In this document: positions 41,605 through 51,000 of the stretch, one piece after another
Position numbering within the stretch: the stretch's first letter is position 1
Layout: each line of letters begins with the position of its first letter
Assembly (NCBI GenBank): GCA_951804985.1
Contig: OX638135.1
Location: forward strand, 68,242,680-68,306,679
Direction: 5' to 3'
From: Dryomyza anilis
Lineage: Eukaryota; Arthropoda; Insecta; Diptera; Dryomyzidae
DNA length: 64,000 bases
Translations under genes and position numbers: made by a program
Notes under the pieces: model-generated
Told to the model about the DNA's origin: nothing
The model's input: the letters and a program-made list of their open reading frames with translations, nothing else
The model's database searches: none

Positions 41605-44121
41605 ATAACGTGACAAACAGTTCATGATGATCATAATACATAATGTAGATCATGTTAAAAGCATAATACTGCAAACAATGGTGAATGGAATAAATTACGC
41701 ATATATAAGATTTTTTTTTGGAATAGGTGTTTAATATTACTGAAATAGATTAGTGCATGAGGAAATAGCTATGTATTAATTTTAAAGGTGACTAGCATTG
41801 AATCATGTACTAACAAATGTTTTATAAGGAAAATAGATAAAGGAGTAAAGTAATTTAAGATATTATGAGTAAGAAAATATCAAAGGTTAATAACAGTTAA
41901 TAATGAATAAGGTGATAAGCATGAGTATATTAGATGAGCTATAACATAGTAAAATAAAATTTAAATTGTCACTACAATTGAGATAGGTCAGTACCTCAAT
42001 GGCATTGAACCAAACGATATGAACCACTGCACTAATGCAAATGAAATGAGATACGTTATTTTGTATGTTATAATGTATACTGAAAAAAAAAAATAAGAAA
42101 AAAGACGAAAATTAATATGAATATGAAAGATAATAATAAACGGATAGCATGTGCGAGATGGTGTGGAGAGGAGTCATGGGAAAGTGCATAGTAGTCCAAT
42201 GGGTTTAAATATAATGCATACCAAGAGTAATGCGGAGTAGGGAGTAAAAAATGAATTATAAGAACATGATTAAATTCGGAAATTAGTGCACGAATAAATA
42301 GCTAAATATTACTTATTGAAAATGACTAGCATTGATTCCTAATGAATTTGTATAAAGAATAATTGGGTTAAAACAATAGTAGACACTAAAGATTTTAAAA
42401 GTGTAAATAAACATGTAGTAAAATAATAGTAACTTACACACACATATATAAAATATACACGTAATTCAATATTCTAATATAAGGTAACGTAAATGGAAAT
42501 AAGTTATAGAGGATGTTAAAAATAAATGATTTATACAATTTAAAGATTTTATAATGTAAAGTAATAATAGTATTTAGTTAATGATCCTGGTTCTGGAAAT
42601 GGACAAGACGTACACGAAGAGACGAAGAAATAACAAATAGACGAAGGGAAAACGAAGAATTACAAAATTGAGAAATACAATTCAGGAGCGTCAACGATGA
42701 TCGTTTAGTTTTGTTGGGAAAAGGTCTGAAATGGTAATGTTATGTAATGACATATGAAACAACATGTGAGAGTTATGGTGCGGACGACAACAATTGGACG
42801 TCAATCAGATGATTTATTAAGAGAAAGAAGGAGCTACACTATAAATATGGAGGTAGAAATTTGAAAAATATGCAAAGTTGCGACTATTGTACCATAATGA
42901 GACAACAACATTTTACATCTTTACATACATATAATTAAAAAAATGGCAATTTTATAGCACAAAACAACACTCTAATATTATAAGTTGAAGGAGCTTTTTC
43001 ATATACACTTAATTAGCTGTGAATGCGAACCTGTACTAAAACAACAAAGTCAAATGAACACGACAACATCAATGTATAATTAAAAGATACTAATTCCTGA
43101 TCGATAGAAGAACTCGCTAGAGGAAGACAAGTTATAATAAGATTCAGAAATATACGATTACAAAATTATCCATTTTAAAATCCGCTCTCAACAAATTACG
43201 ATTTACTTGGCAGAAAAACAAAGCAATATCGAAGACGAAAAAATTAAATAATGTCGACGACAATAAGTTTTCAAGCAATTAACATCAAGACGAAGAACAT
43301 CAGCTATTGTCCATTCTATACAGGGAAGGTGAGAAGAAATCGAGAGTTGAAATTCAGCCAACATAATATACACGAGTAACAGAACCAGCGATCGCAGCAG
43401 TTTATGACATGTTAATGTTATTAAAATATTATAAATATGTAAAAGAAAATGAATGTAAGTTGAAGTGGAAATATAGTAAAGTTAAAGTAAAATGAAGAAA
43501 ATTAAAGTAAAATGAGAACAAATTAAAATTACAATAAAGTAACAATAAATTTGATCAAATAAAAGTAAAGTAAACTAGAGAAAAATAATGAAAAATGGAA
43601 GTATAATATAGTAAAAGTAAAAGTGAACAAATATTAAAAACTTCAACAATATAAATAAGAAAGAAAGTTAAAGAAAAGTTACTAAGAAAAAGAATATTCC
43701 ACAAGAATAACTTTAAATATTCAAATTTAAAAATCGCAAAATATTTCCAAGTTAAAGTAAACAATTCGTTGCAAAAAATTAAGCATAATGTCTGATATGT
43801 ATAATTAAAAAGAACAACTGAACAACACAAAACGCAGCAAGTGCAAAGCGGTAACCTGATCAACTACTGTTTTGTCAACTGCAACGTTCTGTGCATTGTA
43901 ACTGTTGTTTAGTAATTAGGTTATTAACCTCCAAATACATTATATTTTCAAATAATATAGTATGTCGTTGCCCATTAAAATAATATTGATGAACAAGAAA
44001 AAACTATTATTAAGTTTATTTATATACATTTTTTTTTTATAGTAGTAATGCTTTATATGATGATATTAATAATGTAAAAGAAAAAACTATTATTCATTTT
44101 AATAATAATTTTTTCTTAAAA
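41605..44121 (+). other. Element 2 region between pol and 3' LTR: no env, repeated motif
   Basis: About 2.5 kb, A-rich on the plus strand, without any frame of note. Two copies of a ~65-bp motif (TTAGTGCA...AAATAGCTA...ATGACTAGCATTGA) are at 41750-41820 and 42283-42350. A phrase GATAGGTCAGTACCTCAATGGCAT near 41980 recurs in element 1 at 45300. From 42595 to 43340 the sequence is dense in GACGAAGA-type purine words. No Env homology is detectable, so env is deleted or was never there. Confidence 0.6.
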
Positions 44122-44133
44122 TAAGGGTGGAGG
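44122..44133 (+). other. Polypurine tract of element 2
   Basis: AAGGGTGGAGG directly upstream of the 3' LTR. Confidence 0.8.
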
Positions 44134-44135
44134 TA

Positions 44136-44689
44136 TGTTGTAAGTCAACATAGTGTGTTTTGGTAAGTCACTATACGTTGATATTATAAACGTATCGTGA
44201 CCTATTTACGCGATGACTATTTCATGCAGTTATCGTTACGTTGCAGTAAAGTGCAACGTAGGACATATGTGTCATAGTCAAGCAAGCCAATGAACTAGCA
44301 ACAGTATGAGCGAAGCTGGGTAAAACCAGCAGCAGCATGATTGGCTAAGGGCCTTTTCCCTTACGGAAGCAAATAGTGAGTGGAATTTGCGCACGGCACT
44401 CTGCCGGAACATTTAGATTTGAAACATGCCTTCTTATAATAGTTTAAGTGAGATTTTAAGTGAGTTGTAAATCAGTAGTTCAGTAGTAAACAATAATGTT
44501 AATATTAAAATATAACTTTAGAGTAAATAAAAGTATGTCTTAAAAGAAAAGACTTGTTTGAAATATTTCGGTTAATAAAAATGGAACTTCGACGTTGGAC
44601 ATTCTCTGGTAGGACATCATGGGTAATTATAAATGGAACGTTGCGACATTTGGCCTCACGCCTAAGCAACGGACATTTTAATTACAACA
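44136..44689 (+). repeat. 3' LTR of element 2 (554 bp)
   Basis: Same length and ends as the 5' LTR at 33819. The one difference I noticed is in AGCAAG(T/C)CAATGAAC. Followed by the right CTAT duplication. Confidence 0.95.
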
Positions 44690-44693
44690 CTAT

Positions 44694-44899
44694 GATAGCT
44701 CATTACACCCAATAACATTCAAAGTAGGCGATAAAATTTTACTAAAAAATCAAAATAGGAAAAATTAATTTTCACCTGTTTGGGTGGGACCCTATGAGGT
44801 TCTTTCAATAAAAAGCCCTGTAACGACTGAGATTTGTATCAAGGGTAAAGCGAAAAAATTTCATAATAATTTGTTAAAAGCATACAACAGTATAGTTTA
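44694..44899 (+). pseudogene. Integrase C-terminus of element 1, resumed after element 2
   Basis: Reads the same protein as element 2 near 41390-41600: LHPITFKVGDKILLKNQ, then FSPVWVGPYEVLSI and KKFHNNLLKAYN before a stop near 44897. A TAA at 44766-44768 interrupts NRKN/FSPV, where element 2 has AAA. The GPY/F-type C-terminal integrase domain is therefore broken here. Confidence 0.9.
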
Positions 44900-46010
44900 A
44901 ATAAACACTGTAGAATTAAATAAACACTGTCTGCAACAATAACCAATAATTTTTAACATCATTGAAATAAAGTCAAATAGTTAGTGCAGGACAGAATAGC
45001 TAAGTACATATTGCGAATGACTGGTATTGCTTCGTGTACTAACGAATTTGAAACTACAAAAGAAAAGAATAGAGAAAAATTATAATTTTTTTTTAAATGT
45101 AGATATTAAATAAATTAATTTTAAATAATTTATAAAATCCAAAAAAATTAATGTAATATTGCCAAAATACAAATCGCAGAGAAAATAGCTATGTATTAAT
45201 TGAAGATGACTAGCATTGAATATAAACAAATAACAAAATCAAGTTATTATTTGAGGTACGAATGTGCAAGGTATAAAAATTACGTTGTCATTAAAATTGC
45301 GATAGGTCAGTACCTACCTCAATGGCATTTTAAACATACATGTTCATTGTGCATAGAGCGCAATGCTCCCAGCTCATATTAATATAGAAGGCTTGAACAT
45401 ATTCATATGCCAACCGATTAAATGCACTTCAGCACTTTACAGGCAGAAGCCAATAACGTACTGGAACTGAAACGAGATACGGTAGTGCAGCGACAAAACT
45501 GCCTAATATTTTTTATCATTAACAGAATTTTCATTCATGAAACTAAATATATTAATGCAGATATGCATTAATATAGCAAACTAACAAACGTTTTACATTC
45601 ATCATTACACGGTAATGAAAATAAATAAGTACAATTGAGATGTACAAAACTAAATATTTAACAACTTAATATAGCAAATACATTTATGTAATGCTAAGAG
45701 GTCGCGCGCGCTTATTTCTAAAATATTAGTTAGTGCATGAGTAAATAGCTAAGTATTGTTGAATATGACTAGCATTTAACCATATACTACTGGGATTGTA
45801 TATACAACATTTTGTATTACAACAATACAGAAACATATCTAAATGTATGTTTCTAAACTAAATCATTTAGTACATGTTAACACATATATTAACTACTATA
45901 AATATTTAAAGTATAATTATGGCCAACGCCTTAACAATATGTATTAAGGGGTAAAATGAGAAAGAAAACTACATAAAATTATTAAGGATTCCATTTATAT
46001 ATGTAAAAAA
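44900..46010 (+). other. Spacer between pol and env of element 1, with three copies of a ~65-bp motif
   Basis: Copies of TTAGTGCA..ATAGCTA.GTATT...ATGACT(A/G)G(C/T)ATT lie at 44981-45050, 45175-45220 and 45730-45790, matching two in element 2. GATAGGTCAGTACCTACCTC near 45300 is another shared phrase. No protein frame is supported. Confidence 0.65.
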
Positions 46011-48003
46011 ATGGAATTTCGTCTTTTTACAATATCAAATAAAGAGCAAAACTTTAGAATTGTCACACTGGTCCTGATGTTGGCAGCCAAGGAAGCAGTC
46101 AACGTCACACAGACATCAATTAATGATACAAGATTATTCTTTGAGAAGACAACTGATGCTTTGTTCTACAATGATGAATGGACGATAGTAGCCAAGTTTA
46201 AACCGCTACAACTGAACGATTTCCTGGAGCTGACAAACAAATACATAATCACGGCAAACACAATGTGCGAACAAATGAGCACCGGACCCAGCATAAAAAG
46301 ATCATGTATAGCAGCAACACGGGAAACCCCGGCAATAATAGCCACACTACAGAAAAATGAAGAAATAATTAAGCGCACAATAAAGAGTAACCGACAAAAG
46401 GGATCACTCAATTTCATTGGCGAAGGACTCAACTGGGCTTTTGGACTGATAAAGAAAGAGAGACTATCTATAAACATCTCAATGACATTGAAGATAATGA
46501 ACATAAAACATACGAAATTATGAAAAGACAAATTACGGTGATTTCATCAAATTATAACAAGATAGCAGAACCCTTACTGAATTCCATGAAGGAAGTCGAA
46601 AATCTGCAAAATGTGTTAAACATAACAATAAGAACACAAAAATACATAAATGAAAAAATAAACCAACAAGTTAGTCATTTACTATTCATGATGGATACCT
46701 TGGAAATTCAATCTACAATTAATGCAAACCTAATCGAAATTCAAGGACAACAGCTGATGGAAATGGCAATCATAGATGATCTATACAAGGGACGATTACA
46801 CCCGACAATTATAGACCAGAGCGAGTTAGATGAAATGCTGACTGGCCTCACGTTAAGAGGAAAGGCGAAGTGGTTCATACAAAAATCATTCGAAATGCAC
46901 CGTGCATCAACAGTACGAGTTTTCCCAGACACAGACGGCCTAATAATAGTCATCAAGATGATTTATGGTTCACACTATATAGAATTTACCCAATACCCAC
47001 AAATATTAATGAAGAATGGGATGCATTGGTTAAAACAACATATGACTACATATCAGAAGCAGAAGACCGGAGCAAATACATAGGTCTAACGAATAAAGAT
47101 CACAGCAAATGCATTTTGGTTAGCCAACATACGGACAAAGAAATTACACTATGCAAACGTCCAGGAACCATACTAACAACTAGCAACACACTATGTGAAG
47201 TCGCGCTGATTCAACACATAACAGATATTAAAGATACCTGTGAACATGTTGCAATCACAAGGAGTTCTGGCCTAGTAGTTAAACTATAGACACCAAACAC
47301 ATGGTTGTATAAATTCAATACACCAGCCTTTTTCGAAGCAGTTTGTGGGTCAAATATAGCCACATTGACACTATCCGGCCTGGGTTGGATGTCCATAAAT
47401 GAAGCTTGCAACTTACACAACAAAGAAATGATACTGCCATACGAGTTTACACATCAAAGCATTAGGAATATAACATACAAGAAGGAAGAACATACGGTTA
47501 TAATAGAAAATTTACAAGGCAATTGGTCATCATTACCATATTCAAATATATCACAAACATCGTTACCGATCTTGGTGTCAGATCACAACAAAATAAGATC
47601 AGCATTAAGAGATGGGCATCGTGATTTCGACGAAATATTACTACAATTAACGGATAACCAGGAACGCAAAGAATTACTTAATCGTCATAATGAAATAACG
47701 AAAACCGCAACAATAGATGTAGAAGCGGCTAAGGAAAACCTTGAAATGGTGTCAAATACATTTCCCAGCAAGAAATCCCCACCCGAAAAAATCGGTTCAT
47801 TGCGGAAATCAACAATGCAGAAACCAAACACCACAACACCCATAGCAAGTCAACGAACGAAGTCACATGAAATAGAAGCCAATAAGTCAGAAACAACAAC
47901 AACGCATCGGACTACTACCGCAGAACAGCAGCAGTCAGCAACGAAACATCGGGACCAGGTTTTTATTATATATAACTGGAAATTACAACCCTTAATTTAC
48001 TAA
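46011..48003 (+). pseudogene. env: env remnant of element 1 (errantivirus Env, F-protein type)
   Basis: Env of errantiviruses is a membrane glycoprotein related to baculovirus F proteins. The N-terminal part (46011-46523) has a hydrophobic stretch, IVTLVLMLAA, that may be a signal peptide, and a candidate cleavage/fusion area NRQKGSLNFIGEGLNWAFG; the residues before the glycine are not a canonical RxxR furin site. The coding signal then moves to a second frame (46520-about 46980) rich in heptad-like Leu/Ile, and to a third (about 46980-48003), with a stop at 47287-47289. The last part has CGSNIATLTLSGLGW and a Thr/Ser/Lys-rich end; I see no hydrophobic transmembrane segment before the stop. 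So there are two frameshifts, one stop and probably a lost anchor. The assignment rests on position and the fusion-area pattern. Confidence 0.75.
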
Positions 48004-48203
48004 TATCCATTAAATATTATATAAGTAAAGATTATAACTTCATAACTAATTGAACTTAACGTAATTTATACCACATAAAACAATGTAAAAAGAAAAAACT
48101 ATTATTCTTTTTAATAATAATTTTCTCTTCAAAAAGTATTAAAATAATACAAAAGAAAAAAAACTAATATTCTTCTTAATAATAATAATTTTTTTTCTTT
48201 CAA

Positions 48204-48215
48204 TAAGGGGGGAGG
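48204..48215 (+). other. Polypurine tract of element 1
   Basis: AAGGGGGGAGG immediately before the 3' LTR, the same type as the minus-strand element at 4270-4283. Confidence 0.85.
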
Positions 48216-48217
48216 TA

Positions 48218-48813
48218 TGTTGTGTATCATAATCGTAGAGTTCACAGCTTACATATGATCCACTGTTGTGTATCATAATCGTGGAACTTACAGCGTGCTT
48301 ATGATCCACAACGTAACATAACCAGTATATTTTTCTTTATGGCATACTTTTAGGGTTAAGCATTATGCATGTTAAACACAAACAGCATTTAATTGTCTTG
48401 GCGCACACAGCTTAACATAGCACAGGTATACACGCCCACGTTAAATAGGTCACTCAGATAAACGCTGACTTAGTTATTTTAGAATGATGAAAGTACTCAA
48501 TTTATTGTGAAATTATAAATACGCTGACTAAGTTATTTTAGCATGATGAAATTACTCAATTTATTGTGAAATTATAAGAATACGAGGTGTTAAGTAGAAG
48601 TTAAGTATAGACTAAGAATCAATTGTTTTCGATAAGCTGAACTGTCTACAAATAAGTGTTAAGTATAAGTGTAACCAACTTTTAAAGCGAAATAAAGTGT
48701 CTTGAAGTAAAAAAGACCCGGTTGTTTTAAATAATATAAAGAAAGTAAAAAGGACTCAGTAAGTATAAATAGGATCAAGTTAAAGTCCTAGTAGAAGGAC
48801 TTTTAACATACAA
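48218..48813 (+). repeat. 3' LTR of element 1, last two bases lost
   Basis: TGTTGTGTATC...AACATACAA, then ATAAAATATT of the flank; the terminal CA of the other copies is missing. Retains both internal tandem repeats. No target duplication could be matched with the 5' side, consistent with terminal erosion and with the duplication on the left. Confidence 0.9.
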
Positions 48814-49175
48814 ATAAAATATTAATAAATAAAATATTAATAAAATATTTTCTTATCTTGGAATAATTTTGCTACCATATTTTATTATAAAAGATTTTTA
48901 ATAAAATATTATATTAATACGATATCAAATAAAGTTCTTTTCATAAGTGTCAAATCTGTTTTCCTCAAGCAGACTTTATATCACTATTTTTTATGAATGT
49001 TGGATTTGGTTGCCGAACGTGGATCTGAAATTATGATTACTGTAGTCGACCCTGATCAGTATTATTTCAGGTGGCCTTTGGTAGGGATGCCTTATCGTAT
49101 TCTGATCAGGCACGGATGCGAAATAAGGATAACCTTAACCAATTTCCACTCGGGTGGATCGGCGTATGCATTTTT
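48814..49175. other. Unassigned stretch with a 60-codon open frame
   Basis: AT-rich to 48990, then a more balanced 180 bp that is open on the plus strand from 48997 (VAERGSEIMITVVDPDQYYF...). No homology is recognised. The frame runs into the DINE-like repeat at 49176, so if coding it is a fragment, perhaps of a transposon. Confidence 0.35.
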
Positions 49176-49692
49176 TATACCCTACACTAAGAGTGAAAGG
49201 GTATATTCAGTTTGGTACGTCGTTTGTAACACCCAGTAGGAAGCATCTCTGGTATGGAAAAGTGTATATATTCTTGATCAGCATGACCTCCTGAGTCGAT
49301 TTAGCGATGTCCGTCTGTCTGTCCGCCTGTCTGTCTGTCTGTCTGTCTGTCTGTTCGTTTTTTTTTTTGGTCAAATATATATTTACTTCATGCTCAAATA
49401 CATGAAAAAAAAAATGTCCGCAAACCATTCGTGGTTAAAAAAAACGAAATTCGGTACACCTACCCATTTGAAAATATGGGTATCAAATGAATGCAAATTC
49501 TTCAGCGATTAAAATTATTTAGTTATTTTCAGCCACTTTACCACTTTGAATGGTAACCACACATATATGTAGGGTATTTATAGTCGGCTTAAACCGACTA
49601 TAATTTTGATATTCTTAACTATCATAATAACACCTACTATAAAATGTCCCTACTTTAAAATTTCCCACGTGATCTAACCTTCTCAACTGGTT
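49176..49692 (+). mobile_element. Mini-me/DINE-like repeat, third copy, internally deleted
   Basis: Same start (TATACCCTACACTAAGAG), core, (GTCY)n tract at about 49309-49353 and 3' hairpin TATAGTCGG/CCGACTATA (49579-49602). About 170 bp after the microsatellite are missing relative to 7415-8113. The trailing ~85 bp ending CTCAACTGG are also shared with that copy. Confidence 0.8.
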
Positions 49693-49899
49693 TGAATTTA
49701 CTGCGGGTATAAAATGTTCGGTGTTAGAAACCGCAAGATGTGCTGGCGCCGCTATGGTTTGAAGCGAAGGTGCTGTCGTAAAATCCATAAAATTCGGTTC
49801 TTGATGAAAACTTGTTGAATATTGTTCATAATGCTGTTTTGTTATCTCTTCAGCACTCGGCAAGTTTGCATGACGCTGTGTATTTTTTTCTCCATCCAT
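49615..49899 (-). CDS. Start of a gag-like ORF downstream of a minus-strand LTR
   Basis: A 94-codon frame starts at an ATG at 49899, about 190 bp inside the LTR at 50106-50624, the position expected for gag. It begins MDGEKNTQRHANLPSAEEIT and contains QHYEQYSTSFHQEPNFMDF. From about 49690 it crosses into DINE-like trailing sequence, so the last ~25 codons are not native. The family (Gypsy or BEL/Pao) cannot be decided from this fragment. Confidence 0.45.
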   Translation of the reverse strand: MDGEKNTQRHANLPSAEEITKQHYEQYSTSFHQEPNFMDFTTAPSLQTIAAPAHLAVSNTEHFIPAVNSNQLRRLDHVGNFKVGTFYSRCYYDS

Positions 49900-50087
49900 A
49901 ACTGATGAGATTTGTTAACTGTTTATTAAGTCGCAATTCGTGGATACGAAGTTGATTTGTAAGATCGTTGAATTATTCACATTTGCCATATTTTGATTGA
50001 GCGATTTATTTGGTTTAGAACCATCACTAACATATTTTTGTTTTGGCATAATATTTTCCTTTATATCTGGGAGGGATACCCCTACAT

Positions 50088-50103
50088 TCATTTCGAATCA
50101 CCA
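50088..50103 (-). other. Putative primer-binding site of the minus-strand LTR element
   Basis: Minus strand, two bases inside the LTR: TGGTGATTCGAAATG. TGG at this spacing fits the complement of a tRNA CCA end. The tRNA is not identified. Confidence 0.5.
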
Positions 50104-50105
50104 AA

Positions 50106-50624
50106 TGTAAATAATTTATATTATCTTTTTTTGAAACGGACAAAAGTGCATACAATTTTGTATGTATACACAAACAAGTAAAGAGTGCAACACAAGAAAA
50201 TTAAAATGAAAACAAAACGGCGACAGTGCACAAAAAACACGTCCGCTCAGTTGATAGATCAATTCCATGTTGGAGTGCATTTTTGTATGATTATATGCCA
50301 GGTCAGCTTTTATTGAGCTTAATTATTAGAACTATGTTTATGAGTAAGTTTATGAGTAAGATTGTAACATTTCAATATTTGAGTGGCTCCCAAAAATAAT
50401 ATAAATAGTTGGGCAAGCCGATAATAAAATTCACTTTTGGTCCAGAAACCAAACGAAGCCATTCTTTTAGGCTTAAGTCCTCTAGCCATATTCGACTAAA
50501 TAAATAGTAAAAAATCTTGTGCCATATTCGGCATAACAAGAGAGAGAGCCAATGGCAACCGGCTCAATAATAAAAATATATAATTAGATTTACCACATCA
50601 CTACTTCAGAGATACAGTGTTACA
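50106..50624 (-). repeat. 5' LTR of a third LTR element (about 519 bp)
   Basis: Minus strand: starts TGTAACACTG (50624; an alternative start at 50631 reads TGTAATTTG) and ends TTTACA, giving TGTAA/TTACA ends, and is followed by a TGG primer site and a gag-like ORF. There is no second LTR in the window, so this is a 5' fragment truncated by the DINE-like repeat. Called on structure only. Confidence 0.55.
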
Positions 50625-50631
50625 AATTACA

Positions 50632-51000
50632 AAGAGATACAAGTTACAAAAAATGAACTAAAAATCACTTTTCTTTTGTTGTTCTTATTTTAATATCTCT
50701 TAAGGTAGAAATTCCGTTGATGGGTAATAGACAATATTTTAGATCAATTAGCTTTTAACTTATAAACTTCAACATGTGGCTCGTGGTCATTATACTTGCA
50801 CTTCAAAATTGATTTTCTTAAAAAGGACCTTTTCATAAATTCTGAAAAAAATCACATATTTTGCTTGATGTAATATAAATGTTAGTGCCAAACTTCAAGA
50901 CGGTATTTTGAAAATTAATATTTTTACATTTCCTCGAAAAAAAAAACATTTTCACGAAATGTGGGTGGGCAAAAGTGCTCGGAAGGTACGAAAAAGACCA
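50632..51000. other. Unassigned stretch left of the array
   Basis: AT-rich, no motif recognised. The minus strand has a 77-codon frame crossing into the array (50833-51066) without known similarity. It may be the original DNA next to which the first array unit was formed. Confidence 0.4.

Larger units (their letters stand above)
33819..44689 (+). mobile_element. Element 2: Gypsy retrotransposon nested in element 1 integrase
   Basis: Complete LTR pair of 554 bp each, 4-bp CTAT duplication, primer site and polypurine tract. Its gag-pol is very close to element 1 in protein sequence, yet its LTR is different in sequence, so it is a sister family. It has no env, frame breaks in pol, and a Copia insertion at 36585-38588. 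I noticed one difference between its LTRs (T at about 33966, C at about 44287), pointing to a young insertion. Confidence 0.95.
28238..48813 (+). mobile_element. Element 1: errantivirus-like Gypsy retrotransposon, interrupted by element 2
   Basis: Order: LTR, primer site, leader, single-frame gag-pol (29676-33818), interruption by element 2 (33819-44689), integrase end (44694-44899), AT-rich spacer with repeated motif, env remnant (46011-48003), polypurine tract, 3' LTR. Gene order and primer type fit insect errantiviruses. Coding breaks: stop at 33147-33149, stop at 44766-44768, the nested insertion and several env breaks. With element 2 removed the element would be about 9.7 kb. Confidence 0.9.
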
